64,000 nt of DNA, from the NCBI GenBank assembly GCA_013399855.1, contig VXAY01002479.1:965103-1029102 (forward strand), written 5' to 3'. Source of the DNA: Oxyruncus cristatus. Lineage: Eukaryota > Chordata > Aves > Passeriformes > Cotingidae. A model generated the notes under the pieces. The model had not been told where the DNA came from and did not search any database. It worked only from the letters and a program-made list of their open reading frames with translations. A program made the position numbers and the translations under genes. Of this stretch, positions 40,701 to 56,985 are shown one piece after another. Every line of letters starts with the position of its first letter. The stretch's first letter is position 1.

Positions 40701-43700
40701 CAGTGTTTTGTCCAGTGTGGTTCTAAAAGCACAAGGCTACAGGCTCCTTCCTCTTCTGGTTCAGCAGCATTCATAGTCAGGGAGTTCTCACTGATAATGA
40801 GTATCAGTTTTCCTCAGTGACATTACTTCATTCTTAATTGCATTCCAATAAATTAAGGCTTCATAATTCTTTCAGTCTTGGTGCTTAATTCTCCCAGATC
40901 TTTTTATTGGGAAGTAATGTTCCTCTAACCCTAAGCCATAATTTAACTATGCTAAATTTAGTTACCTCTGTTGCACTCCTCTCTAAAATCAGTTTAATAT
41001 CTTTTGCTGGTTTCTGCAGAACTTCCTATCTCTTGTTATTATATATTACTCAGCACAAACCCTTATGTTCTTGTCTGCTTCATCCCTCCAGACTGGAAAC
41101 AGGATACTATACACCTTGAAATATGTAACACAAATGTCTCGTTTCTGCCAACCTCAGTGCAAATTGCTAAAGCAGGTTTACACTCACCATCTAGGGCTCC
41201 GTGTGGATACCCTCCCTTGTTTCAGAAGTTATTTCCGATAATTGTTCACCTTTTTGAAAATTAAGGTGATTAGGAGAATATGTTCCTAGTACAGAAACGG
41301 GGTTCTTCTCTCCCTTATTTTTCAGTATGTAAAATGTTTTACCACCATGTTTTACAAACCCCTACTGAGTTATGATGCTGTGGAGCAGAAAGGCAGAGCC
41401 AGCAAGATGTGTCTGCTTTGTCACAGTTACAAGATACTTACAAAGTTGTCAGTTCCACAGCACTGTTCTAGCAGATTCTGTACCACCAGCAGCATTTATT
41501 CTACACCACCAGCAGGAGTTTAAAGAAACATAGTTCAGAATGTATGTCCCATCCTAGCAGGGGCAATTTAAGTGGCCCGGTGAGGTACCACGTTCCAAGA
41601 TGCATCTTTTTATCCTCACAGATGTGACTCCAAAGACAGTGCCAGCAACCAGTCCTAACGTGTAAAATTTCATGTTTCACACTCTCTTTTTTTGCATTCC
41701 CAAGAAGCTTATGACACCTGAAAACTTTAATCCACCATATGCTTCACTTGATTCCTAAATTGCTCTTCAATTCTTTTTCTCGCTGTTCAAAGGGAACGCC
41801 GGCTGATAAAGGATGCACCAGGAACACACGGGTTTAGGCTGAAAGGGCTCATACAAGTTGTGACAGATTCACTTCACTGAGCATTAATCCACTTTAATCC
41901 AATTGGATCACATACCAAACTAGCAAAATCCTGGAGGCTTTCACAGCATCAGTTCTGTTAATATTTAAAGGTTAACAAAGTCAGTAGATCCTGTGCTATT
42001 TGTATCTATATTGAGAACTTTGGCTGAGAATCTGTAAAATAAGTTAATGAATATGAAGCAGAGACCACACACTGATAACACTCTCTTTGGTTTGTTTTTT
42101 GGTTTTTTTCCTCCAACAGGATGTAGAGCCCCAAAATGTTCTATCAGAATGCAAGTGCTATAAGCTTATCATGCTTCAATAACTCAGTCATTTCAAGGAT
42201 ATCAAAGTGAGAGAAAAACACAAGAAGATGCCAAATGTTCAAATCTGATAAAACTTCCTCACTGATTGGGAAAGCAAAGTGTTCCTAAATCTCTAAATGC
42301 CTCATGCAGGCACAGCAAATAAATGATCTGGGGTAGGAGATGACAATCTCCAGGACCCAAGAAGATGGGGGAAAGATGCAGAGAGCTATAAAAAAAGCTG
42401 TCAAGTGCATCATCTTGCTGTAGCACTGTTCTTGTAAAGATGCAAGAGCACTTGCAGCTGTTAAATACTGAGGAGAAACAGCTTAACATCCAAGTGTAGT
42501 CCTCAGAGGGGATCCTACAGAGAGACAAGATTTTTCAGAGGCTGATGAAAACTTGAAGGACACCAAAACTAAAAAAAAACACACCACAATAAATGCAATT
42601 TAAAAATACAATAAAACATGTATAACCCTCTATGTATAAAAGCCTTCCTTGAAAGCCCTGAAGAAGAAATTATGTTTATTCACATACCTGACAGACATTT
42701 GTCCCCAATAATAAACTAATGTGACTGATGCACTCTGCACTCAAATGCAATAGAAAACCAAGGTCTTGACCAGCTGCTGCCTTTCTGGAAAGATATCAGG
42801 GCTCTCAGGAAAGAGCAGATGTTAATCTGTGCTCAGGATGGCTCCATCCTGGCCATTTCCCTCAGCTTCCAATTTTCATGGGCAAGAGCACGCTGATTCA
42901 CTCCGAGCCCTGCACAGGACAGTACAGGCTTATCCCAGAAGACACTGCAGTGACAGACTCAAAATAAATGAGGACTTCAGGATCAAAGGCATGATGTAAA
43001 ATGCTAAAACATTTTCTGTCTCAAGGTCATCCATACAAGAAGTATTATGGATTCTGTAACAATAGAAGCAGTCGCTTCGTTGAAATTAATTTATTTTGAG
43101 AATATCCCTTTTAATCCTCCATGCATTTTTTAGCACAAAAAGTTGAATTTTACCACAACCTCCTTCATAAAACTTAATATTGTATGTCTGGTAATGTGGC
43201 TGTTTCAACAATTCCTCACTGGAAATCCCACACCTGTGAAACCTTGGCAACACTGTTAGTAAGTGACCTACACAAAGTTTAATAGAAAATTTTTACTGAA
43301 TATCCTCTGTTTAATGTAAACAAGGCAGGAGGCAAAACAAGGAGTATATATTTTATATAGTTACATTATTTTACAGGGCACAGTAAGCATGAAGGACATG
43401 GTTTGAAAACCCTGTATGATTTGCAATATCAGGTATGGATTTGCCAGGTAGCCCCAGGTCTACTACAAGACCGTTCGATTTTACCAAGCACTTCAGGTTA
43501 GTATTTCTTTTAGCAAGACAAAGAGCACTAATAGAATGTCATCTGTGAGATTATGCAGCAGGTTATGGTAGAAATTACCATGCATTACAAAGCCATTCCA
43601 TGATTACTTGTGCCCTGTAAAATCAAGTGTGGCAATCTTTACACTAATCATAGTGTAAGCAAGCTCGGGATTCTGGTCCTTTTATATATATATGTATATA

Positions 43701-46700
43701 TATATATATATATACACACACATAGGTGATATACAGCCAGACTCAAGCTGTGTATCAAGTCACAGCTTTTATATTGCACAGACAATATATAGTAAGAACA
43801 TTACACAGACAGGATCTGAATACCAGGAATATTACAGTCATATGAGAAACTAAGGACAAACTTGTTCTACCAAAGCTAGCACATGGCTTATTACAAAATT
43901 TTCTAAATCAGAATCTAAATCAAATACATACTATAAATGAAAAAAAAAAAGTAAAAAAATGCTTCTATTTACACACATGTGCATCAGGATTAAAATGTGG
44001 TTTGGGTCTGCTTTTTGAAATAAAAAATTATTCTAGTATTACCTCTCAAGTATTCCAATCTAATACTGGTGGTCCTATTTTCTAAGGGGTAAGCACTCAC
44101 ATTTCCCACTGACATCTGAAGGATCTGCATATGCCATGAACTCTTCTGGCCTTATATTTTCTCAGGTGTCCCTCTCTGGGTAATAAATAACCACATACAG
44201 ACACACACACACACAAACAAAATGGGCACCTCAATGACATGCATAGATTGGAAGGGTGAAAACATGGACCTCAACTAACTTCTAACCTTTTTTTTAAAAA
44301 AAAAAGTGCATGAAAAATATCACCACAAAAATAATTCAATGAGTTCCATCTCTTAAGGAAGATTAAATCACTTTTAAAAAAATAAAGGTCATTGTCATCA
44401 GGTATGGTAATTAAGGGTTTGGAGGCAGCACTCACAAGAACAGCTTGGGCTAAAGCAACTTTAAGGATTGCTTCACTTCTATCAGGATGGATCCATGCCT
44501 TATAAATTTATCAACTAAATAACATTTGGTTTGCAAGAACATCACCAATGTCACCAGAGACTGTACAATTATAGCCTGAATTTCAGACTGATTATAGTTG
44601 TATCTACTTATTTTTCTCATGGACAAGCTTTAGGAACTGTGTTTGCAGCTTGGCAAACTGTATTGCATTAAAATGCCACAGAGGCATTACAGTGTAATGA
44701 GCTCAGGTATCAGTGAAAACAGCAATGACAACAAAACAGGTGATGTTAATGCTTTCATTTGAGATCAGCCATCTCTTTATAAATTCCTATATTACTTGGA
44801 ATGCTCTTGGAAGTTTTAACATTTCTCTCATTTTCATTTATAGTAGTATTATTGCTTCCAGTTTCCACTGAAATTGGGACATTAGAAGTACTCTGGAGCA
44901 TACACTTTAAAAAAAAATAAATTATGAAAATAGAAAATCTGAGGAAAAAGTAACTAAGCTCAAGCAAAAATCAAAAAAGACCCAAATTCAGTAAAGCATC
45001 ACTATTTGTGCTCAAAAGTTTAACTTTGTTCCTGTAAAAAATTGCAAGTTAAGGACAAAATTCCTGAAATTAAGCTTACATTTGACTGTTTTGCTGAATT
45101 GGGACCTTATTTATAACAAATGTATGCATTAAACATCTCTCTGCAAAGACACCACCGTGTTCTAAACTATGTGTCAGGTATTAATGAAGATTCTAATGCA
45201 GACCAACTGCAATGCAGATCACTAAAAACGATTTGCTGCTTTCAAGGTGTGTTTCTAAAGAACAAAAATGAAAAAGTATCATTTTTTAAAACTTTCTCCT
45301 ACTGTGCTACTTGGACATGAAAACAATTTTGGGCTAAATTAATCAGAAAAAAACCCTCACCCAAACAGGTGAGGAAGTAAAACATGCTTTTGTTTGCCAG
45401 AGAAATGCCACACTTTTTAAAAGTGTCCCAGTACAGGAAGCCATTGCACACAGGATTTATCTGAGAAAATGTTTTTCCCGTTCCAAAGCTACTTTCTCCA
45501 GCTGAATCTGTACTGGAAGTTTTTACAGCAGGTCCCTCTTCACTGGTGACAAGAATAGATTTAGCCCATTAACTGTGACACTGCTCTAATTAACCTGCTA
45601 ACTTAAAAGGCCTCTCAACATCCAGGTTCCGTAAATATTAAAACCCAAGACCTCAAAGGCATGGATTCAGAGGAAAATCTGATTCTCTGGTACAGTCATG
45701 TAAATCCAGAAAAACTCTAGTGACTGAGTAAATCAGTCCATCATGACATGTGAGCAATGAGATCTGAAATGGGCCTTAACCGTGCAAACAGGGCAGGAGG
45801 AAAGACAAACGAAGAAACACAATGTAAACAGGAGTGAAGCTCTACGGTACGTTCACAGGAGGGGTCCTGCACACTCGTGTGAGAGCAGGACAGGTCTCTC
45901 ACCCCAGACATCCACTGTGACTGAAGGTTCAAGCGCAGCCCCCACACCTGCCAGTGCTCTGCAAGGACTCTGCCAAGTGCAGGCTGCCACCAACAGAAAC
46001 AAAGCACACTGAGGTGGCCTCCACTGCAGTGCCAACACCTGCCCTGGCTGATGGCATTCATACTGAAAAAGGTTAACTAAAAGGCATTCCTGCATCCCAG
46101 CATTACAAAAAGCAGGTGCAAATTTTGGTCCTATATAATGCTTTAACTAAGGGGACTTTACTGTGATGGTTAGGTAATCAATAGAAACCTCTCAAAAAAT
46201 AATAGAATGCTACCAATTTTCAAGGCACAGAAGATTCTCAAACCAATTCAGGCTATATACCAATTTAAAAAAAATTAAAACCAGTGTTTCAGCAACAACT
46301 ATGGATGACCTAGAATTAACCTCTCTGTGAAGGTGACATGGGTCAAACATCTACAATTCTCATGAAAAAACCTAAAGCAAATCTAGTTATGTAGATGACC
46401 TGAGATCAATAGCTTGGAATGAGAGAGACAAGCATGCTACAAACATGTACACTTCAGATATATTTGTTAGGGATGTGATGCCGAATCAGGATTAATTTCA
46501 TCAGTATTGATTTTATACTGACATTATCTCTTGAAGTAATCCACTGAGGAATCAAGCTCAGAGTTGTCTTTAGGATCCACCAAAACAAAAATGACCCCTC
46601 ATTAACATATCCTACTGTATATGGATTGGTGGATTTCTTGAACCTCATCATTTTTAATAACATACATTGCAACTATGATTTCCTTTCATATCTCCAACTG

Positions 46701-47110
46701 AAAAGAAAAAGAATTAAGACATAAAAATTAATTTGCTTTTTAAAAGTAATATGGTCACAAAGTACATGTGAGCCCCAGAACATAAGACCAAACTCTCTAA
46801 ACATTGTCATTAGAATAACCAAGGTCTGATGTCTGTGGTTCTTCATGCAGCTGTTGCAGCTCTTCACACAGTGGCTAGAAATGCTATGTATTGGTTTCTC
46901 CCAAAATGCCTTCACTCATATTCTAGGTCCATTTGAATCCCCCTCTCTTGCAATCTGAACATCTGGTGAAAGGAACTTGTTTTCCAGTTCTGCCAAACGT
47001 CCCCTTACATTTTTCCAGGAGGCACCACCTTTTCTCTTTGGGTGTTGTCAATGGGCGTGTGGCTGAGGGGAGCCCGGCGGCTTCCCAGCCTGAGCCCCCA
47101 GGGCTGCTCA

Positions 47111-47299
<189 letters not shown>

Positions 47300-47302
47300 T
47301 CA

Positions 47303-47470
<168 letters not shown>

Positions 47471-48304
47471 TTAATGACAGCTTCAGTGCCCAGGCCACAG
47501 ACCCGCTTCAGCCTCCTCACAGAGCCACAGAACAACATGTGGAGTAGCTGCTCTGCCCCAAAAGACGGGCAGGAAGTAGAGATACAAACGCCCTACTTGC
47601 TGTTGTCACAAATGGCATTACTTGTTTTAATTATGTGGATAATTAATTTGTTTTAGTAAATGTTGATGCAGGCAATTGACCAGTAAATTTATGGGTTTAG
47701 GGAAAGCACAAGGGGAGAGAGTGAAGATTTGTATTTTGGAAGAGGGAGGGCTGCTGGGAAGAAGGGAGCCAAGCCCTCTGTCAGTACTGGACAAACAGCA
47801 TTAACAAGCTCCTGACCAGCTTAATAACAGCTGGTGCGTGGGGTAAGCAAGGGATTCTGACTAGGAAGATTGCAATGTGACAGGCACCCAGCCAGGACTT
47901 CTAGGATGCAGGTCTGGCAGGAAGAGATGGAATCAGAGAGGGAGAGAAGGGGACTTTTGATAAATCTGGGACTACATCATCAAGAACAGCCTTAATCAGA
48001 AAAAAAAAAAGAGCCTGAGCAGAGACATTCAGCCAGGCACAGGGAATTAAGGAGTGTTCTTGTGTGTGTATCAAAACCATCTCTTTCCCATCCAGGTGCA
48101 AACCTGTACTTGGCCTGTTCCCATGGCACTACCTGACTTTGCCTGCAAGTGACAGCAGTGTGACCTAGTCCAGTTTAAAGCTACATCATTGCCAGAGGGG
48201 ATACCTTGCATCTACACAATGAAACTAAGCCACAAAAACTTCTGAAGACATGAAATACATTTTCAGTATTTTTGTCAGAAAATCCAAAATCTTGACTCAA
48301 ATCA

Positions 48305-48634
<330 letters not shown>

Positions 48635-51600
48635 TCATCCAGTTTGTGTTTGTTTAACTACCAGAACCTTATATACAGGGTTATGAGAACAAAGAAAGAT
48701 AAAAAGTTAGACTAGAAGACAGGCCTAATCTCTGCTCTTCACAACAGCAGTGATGTGAACATGACAGCTGAGTATTAGATATTATTATCTGTATAACTGC
48801 CACAACCACTTGAAGCTTCTGCACTCTTGTTTATATTAGGCTAAGTCCTCTTCTGGTAAAACATTTCTTCAGCTAAACAAATAGCATGGAATCAGCTTAG
48901 ATTAAACATCTGCTTGTTTCTGCTGGGAAACTGTGAAGCGTGTGAGCTCAGGAAACGGGCAGAGACAAATTCATGTTTATGGCTAACATGTTATTTCTCT
49001 TCTACTTCATTCTTTTTCTGGGTAAGAAGCACTGCAGAAGGCCTGGTCATCTTGTGGCAGCATGCTATGGGAGATGATACAGTCCTGGGCTGGGAAACCA
49101 GCATGAAATTCTGAGCTGCTTCTCTACCTCCTTTCTGCAAATCAACCAAATGGGAGATGCAACACTGTCAGACACTGGAAGATGCTCATCAGTCATAAGG
49201 AAAAAAACAGTACCTAATTTTCTAGAAAAAAAATTAGGGCCTAGTATAAAGGATTTTACCATTCTAATGAGAAACTCATTTCCATAAAAGCAAGTATTTT
49301 CACCACAGCTTCTGTATGTTCCAAATACTTTTTTTCCGTCTTTGATTTTCTCATCAAAATGAAAACAAGCTGACACTTTAACTCAGCCCAAAATTTGCAA
49401 ACTAGTGGGATTCCCTTCTATCTGTTCAACAGTAGAGCAGACTACATTCAAAAGAGATGGACAAACACTCCTTTGGTAAACCTCTGTCAATCAACCTTGT
49501 CGATTTAAGTGGATTACAGGGCCCCCTCATTCCATCTCTGTATCTGTATATTGGTAGTAACATCCTCACTGGCATAATCACATCTAGAAGAGGATGATTT
49601 AATGATCTCAAATTATCATCTTTGTGCTCTCAAGTTAGTATCCCACTGAACAATCCAGGAGCAGATTCTTGCCTCTTTCAGATTTGGAAGAATTCACCCT
49701 CAGACTAAGACAGATAGACTTAGCTATGTCTACATGTCTAAGCTTGCATTAGCCTACTCAGCAGAGATCTGACACTTGATACACTTGACAACACATAAAC
49801 ATTTCCTGCCATCTTAGATGCTCCAGAGTATCTGCTGGTCTCTTGACGGTTCCACAGAGGGTGAATCCTGCAAGATCCGTGTTGTATCCACAAGCTTGTG
49901 GGAATATCTTGGGCAACAGATACCTCAGTTCAGGCACCTGAGAGGAGCTTTCAGTCCAAACAGTTGCAGAAGCTGAGATGGTGATCCACTTTGCACTAAA
50001 AGAGACCTGCTTTCCAGCGTAAGAGCTCCAGAGACTGCCTGGAGGGCTGTTTTCACTAAATTTCCACTGACTAGACATGGACACCTAACTAATATTTAGG
50101 TACCTTATTCTTGAATTTGTTACCACACGCTGTTGCACTGCAAAGTTGCCTTACAGGTCTTCTGAAGTGAAAGCCACTTTCGTTCAGTCAGTGACAGTTA
50201 TTTTTGTACGTGATACTCCAGCAATAAATTCATCCCAATCTCTAACAAATGAAGCTTGAAGATCCTGGACCAGAGATGTTATAGGTAGAAGAGATGACTA
50301 CATTTTGAATTGGCAGAGCTAATCTGCAGAGGGAGACACAAATTCCTTCCATAAATCCATTCACTGCCTACCTAGGTGACCTGTAGAAGGTCTTTAGAGC
50401 TATTTGAATTAGCCAATACATTAGGAAGCTTTGAAGCAATGAGCATTATCTGGTGTTCACAAGAAGAGAAGGAAACAAAGTAGTAACACATGCTGCATTG
50501 TTCAGACAGATTGCTGTTGTGATTGGAACTAATTGAGAGCATTAAGGAAAGCTGCTTCTTCACACAGAGCTTTTATTTCTGTCCATATGTCAGCAGACTA
50601 AGCAAGACAGCCCCATTTCAGATAACATCCTAAAAAAATTCCCTGAAAAGATTAAATGCAGGAAAATTTGAAGTTCAGGAAGGTTAAAAAAAATTTTTAG
50701 CAAACAATCAGTTCCACAGAAATTTATAGTATTATAAATATATAATAATATGTTATAGCAGGAGGACAAAGGTAGTGTCTAGCAGATGAGGTACTTGAAA
50801 CATTTACTTCACTTGTGTGCCTCAGCTATCTTCTGCCAGAAACCATGCTAGTGGTACCTACCACCTCCGCAAAGTTTTCTGGTATCATAGAATCACATCA
50901 GAGTGTTCCCCTGAACACTCACAGAGCTGACCTAAAGGCTGCTACCGGCTTCCTGACGTGTTCCCCGTGCATTTCTAGGTTCAGATGGTTCTCGTCTGCT
51001 TATCACCAGGAAACCTGGCACTACCACAGCTCATTGTTTATTCTGCAGATAGCTTCACATGCAAAACAGGAAAGAACTGTACAAGCTTCTGAAACTGGTA
51101 CGACCACATCTGTAGCCACTCCAGCTGGTATTACAGGGAGGGTAATCAAGATTCTCAGGACTCACTTTCACTGGAAAGAAAAATTATTTTCCTGATCTAA
51201 AGCAATAACATTGACTTGAAGAACATAAGCCCAGAGTTTAGAGAAGGCAAAGAAACACTAAGTTTCCACAAAGGGCAACCTCCTTCTCACCTCCCTAAAC
51301 CCTTTACTTTCTCTACAGAAAGTCCAAGTTGTGCAAATCGGCTGAACACAGAAACAAACAGGCATCAGAAAAAGTCACTTTCTTTTAATTCTTTTCTACT
51401 AATCTGGATCTGACATGTCACACCACCTTTGCAGAACAAGGAGCCTGTCATGTTTGCCTCAGTTGTTTGCCTTTAGCAGATTATTTTTCTTATTTGAAGA
51501 TAATCAAACAGGAAAAAAAAAACTTCTTCACATTACACATAGGAAAGAATACTGTATAGAAACTTTTACTGGTAAGTTTTTTAAAAACTGAAAAAACGGG

Positions 51601-54004
51601 GAAAGCATTAGCAGTGATGCAGTAAGTTCTTTTCACCTTACACAGTGACATAAACTGCTTCCTGAACAAGACTTCAGATTGAAGTTCACTGAAATGTGGC
51701 ACAAAGAAGATGTACCATATTTTATTTACTGGAATATGTACATGCTTTTTAGGTGTAAACACTGTAAAATGAAAACAGAACCATTTTACAACAAATGCTG
51801 TAAAATGAAAACAGAACAGAAAAATGCTAGGACAAAAGGATTCCTAAGATACTGTCTTACCTTCATCTTTTATCTTAAGGATAGGCTTTCCTTACTCAAT
51901 TTAAATGATATTTCTGGTCAACAGAACATTCGGTACACAAAAAGGTGGGTTAACAAAGATAAGAGAGTTTTTGCTCTTACTTTTGTTGAACTGATAATAC
52001 TGATCACTGTAACATCCTGCAATCTACAGGGACCTGCACCAAGGACATGGGACATTACACAGTAATACAAAACTATAATAGAAAACTGACCGATGGGAAT
52101 CCACGGAACCTTATCAGCCCTTTAGCAGTGATGAAAGTATGAGAAATGGAATTCCTAACCTGTATTTTCTTACCTGATCAAGAATCCTGCCCATTCTTTC
52201 AAACAGGACTTTCAAAAAGTGTCCTTCAAAAAATGACGCTTCTAAATTGCACTTTTCCAAAGATCTGGGAGATCCAGGCCACTCCCACCGTAAGCAAATG
52301 ACACAATAATCCCGGAACTAGAAAAAAGTAGTTTGGAAAACAGACTTAAATCTCCATGGAAACAATTTAATTTCTTTTGAATAGAACATACACCTTAAAA
52401 TTATAATCTGTAGCTAAATGAAAACTCCGAGCTCAAAGAACAGTCATTGTAAACACAATCAGCAGGCACCTCATTTTCTTCTTGACATTCCTGCTATTAG
52501 GGTAGCTTGAGAAACAACCAGTGGAGAACAGAGCTCCCAAAAAGCAGCTGGGGCCGAAGCACAAAGCAAAGCCAACAATACACATCCTGATCGGGGTTCT
52601 TCTAAAGAAGGAATTGCATTCTTACACATTCTTCTTGCCAGTGCATTACCACATTTCCACTATATTATGTGTAGCTTGTCTTGCTACCCAAACTGTGTTG
52701 CTCCCTAATTCCCAGGACAGGAAAGGCCTGCATATATGCAAATATACATATATATATTTTCACACAAATGAAAAGAACTTCAGGGTTTCCTCTTGGCTCT
52801 TTTTGTCTTCTCTCATTCCTAATAGTCTTTCTCAGCCTCTGTCCCTCATTTGCCCTGGGCTGCCTGATGTCTAACTTTCAAGGAATTATACCTTGAAAGG
52901 AGCACAAGTTATAGCAGAAAAAATAAGGAACATGGGAATAAACAGAAACAAAAGAGACAGAAAACAGACTCAGAAATTCTGCACTGCATGTAGCTTACCT
53001 ACCTGTGCAGCCTTCCAGGAACAGAAATATGGAAGCAGAACAGTTATTTGGATGTAATAACAGCAACAGGCAGGGCTATTCTTAGGGGGGAAATATTTTA
53101 ACTGTAGCCATATCATGATCAGGAAGTGACAGAAACCAATTCTGCTCCCTAATAACTCCCAGAATACTCTTTTTCCCAAGGCATGACAGACGAAGATGAT
53201 AAGTGGTTTCTGGCATCCAAGAATTGAAGATAGGGGAATTTTACATCAACCCTTGTTTCCTTACTCTCTATTTTCTATTCCCTTTCTTTTCAGGAGAGAC
53301 TACTTCAGGAGATAAAGCAATATAATAAATACAGAAATCCAAGCTTCCCATCTTAAACTGCTGATAACATAATTCCAAGGTTACAGAATTTTTGAATTAC
53401 CTACCAAATATAGCTCTCAGTTACTCTGCTCCTTTGCACAAATTTTTCTATTTTAGAAGATTCACAGGACTTCAATATGAAAGCTGCAAACAGGGATTGT
53501 CCTCTGACCAAGGAAACTTTATATTATATTTGTAAAAACAAAACTTGCATTTATTTCAAAGCAGGAAATCATAATGCTTTCCCTAGCTACCCAACCTCCC
53601 AACTTCCAACCTGAATGCCTCAGGCTGCGCATTCCCCGTGATGAGCTTTTATTTTCAAAGTCCCAGATTGCATAACTCCTATGCAGCATTTTAATTTCTC
53701 TTTAGTTCTTTCAAACAGCTTGGCAGGCAATTCTCCAAGAGAATGCAGATAAATGCAAAAGCAAATTAAGAATCTATCCACGGTTCAGATTTTCTCTCAC
53801 TGTATTTGTTATATGAATATTAATGCATTTAATGTCATCCATTATTCCCCCTAGAGCTATACAAGGTGAATTCATCATCAAAAGATCTCCAAAGGTAAAT
53901 TTTCATTAGAAAATGAAAATTGAATTTTCCCATCTTTCATTACCAAAAGATGCATTTATTAGGACTATTTACAGAACCATTTGTATATTCTCATAAGCAT
54001 TTCA

Positions 54005-54136
<132 letters not shown>

Positions 54137-56793
54137 TTAATGAGTATCTATATTCCACAGAGCACTGATCAATACTTTTTCATCATTTATACCAGTGTAC
54201 ACAACACTAAATTGTCTGGCCAGTTAATCCATGGACTCTACCATAACTCTGTGTTAGGAACAGAGACTACAAAATCTATTTAAGTATGTCTATTCCAACT
54301 ACTGTTTGTAATAACAAGGCATATACTTCAGAACTGTTGTATCTAACAGTGGAGGTAAAATTCTCAGTGGAAGCATTTTCTCAGAATCAGCAGACAGAAC
54401 AGAGATGAAAAGGAATATTCATAACCAGGTCAAGTATTTGCTAAAAGCCAGACTCCATCTTACTAGAAGTAAAAAAAATATACTTCGGAATAAACGGGTC
54501 AAAAGAGAATAAGAATTACAGGTAAAATTCTTCTAAACCTACTTCATAGGTAGTTTTATTTACCATAGTTGGCTGTGGTAAAAAATGAACATCTAAGACA
54601 TCCAGGAGTATTTGCACATAAATGCCCCAGTTACAAATAGAACTGAATTGCCTTTACCAGATATGTAAATACTGTATGTCCTTATTACTTCACCAATATC
54701 TGACTTAAAATGCATCATGTAATTATGAATCATATTAGTAACTGTCTTGAAACAAAATAAAAAATAAGAACCACTGAAATTTCTGGACAACAAAAAAACC
54801 CTCAGTCTTTGGATCCTGATTCCAAATTTCAGCTTTCTCCAGACCCCAAGAACTGCTGGATGCTCCAGTAAGATTTTTATGCAGAAATATGTAGTCGTTG
54901 ACTTTTTATGTGGAGTTCATCTTATCCGAAAAAAATGTAAATTTGCAAAACACTGCATATCCTGAAAAAAATTGTATTCACTGATGGGGACTACCCAAGA
55001 TGAACTTAGGAGAATATTCTTTGTGTCTTTGCTGCAAACCATGTCTACCATAAACTATATATAGCAGTACTGGGGGAGAGAGGGCAAGAAGTGACAATGC
55101 CTTTCTGCCCTGACTGTCCCCGAGCTGTTTGTTTCCTTTGGCCAACACCTCTGATTATTTCTGGGTAAACAGACAGGTCAGCTCTGATACACCAGCGCTG
55201 CCTTGCTACCATGTATTAACAGAGCGAACAGCCTTTGTCCTAATATTAGTTCCTAAGAGAATTACCATCCTTAAGTTGCTTAGGGCAGAGCTTGCCCTCT
55301 TTGTGATATCCAGTTTGCAGCACGACTGACAGGCCCTGAGGTGTGTTACAGGTGACAGAGGTGCCCCCTCATTTTCAGGGAACAGAAGGTTATCTCCAGC
55401 ATAGCAATTATTTACTTTTATGTATGTGTTTAAGGAACTTTAGGAAGTTTTGAGTTTTGGGTTTTTTTCCCTAAAACGTTTATGGCAAGACTCCCCAGAC
55501 TTGTCCAGGAAGGTCAAGTCCTGGAACAGCAATTATTTCTGCAAAAACCAAGTTTTATAATCAACGAGGCTTTCACAGTGATTTCTGAGTATTCAACGAG
55601 ACCATTAGCTGCAAAGTTCTTTTATTTTTCTCATTTACGTTGAATTATTTTTACTTATGCAAGCTCTAATCTTTCAGAAGTAGCTTTCTGATAAAATGCC
55701 ACATAATTTCCTTCTGTGGAGTCATTTTCCCAGCTGGCACAGAATAACATCCATTACAGAGTACATTTAATTTGCACAGTGTGTGCAGACACCCACACAT
55801 TCAGATATTTCTTTAAGTGTTTGTTTCAACTCACCTATTTACAATTTTATGAACTTCAGTCTTCCCATCATTCTTCGGATGTTCTGGACTGACAGGTGGA
55901 GAAGCACTGAGCCACTCCTGTGCTGACAACGTGTTATCTGGAGACAGATCAGTAAATAATGGATCTTCCTCCAGGTCTCTGTGAGATTATATTAGACAAA
56001 AAACATAATCATTGACAGAACATTATGGAAGGCAGGAATACCTCTGTGTCACAAGGCATGCTTCGTGGTTTTCTTCTCTGAACAAACAGGATGTTTCCCA
56101 GAACACTACCATATCCATACCTTACTACCTAGTTAATACACAGAAATACCAACTGTTACAATACCCAACATTCTGAACAGAGGAGACATTTCTAACTCAT
56201 ACAAAACCACTGCATTAAGTCACTTAAACTCTGTAGCCACAGTTTTTAAATGAGAGAGAGTTATACTCAGGAAGTATTTAAATTATTTTAGATTACTAAA
56301 ATAGCTGGTGTGGCAAGTCCTTACCCTTCCACTGGTAAAAAAATTAGTTAGCAGTCACACAGGATATTTAAAAGGATTTTACGTAAGGTTCTAGAAAAGT
56401 TCTTCCATCAAGAAATGGTTTAAGAACATAAATATAAGCAAGGCACCTACGTGACTGACTTCAAGAATAATCTCACTGATTACAATACAAATACACATAG
56501 ACTTAAGCTAGGTAGATGCATAAGTAAATTGATACACAAAAACCTTTGAGTGCCTATTGTTCTGCACAAAGGCTTGTGGTAATTCTAGTTTTTCTATTCC
56601 TGTTCTAAGAATTTACATAAGTTGCTAATGTAATAATTTCTGCATCACTTTACGGATATGGATTAATACACAAGAGCACCCAAGTGCTATCCAGGCTCAC
56701 TTTTCTTTCAGTTACTAAAAAAACCCCCGTTTTGTTCTAAAAATAAGGATCCAAGTTAGCTGTTGTGCAAATTTCCCTTAACAATGAAACTTA

Positions 56794-56985
<192 letters not shown>
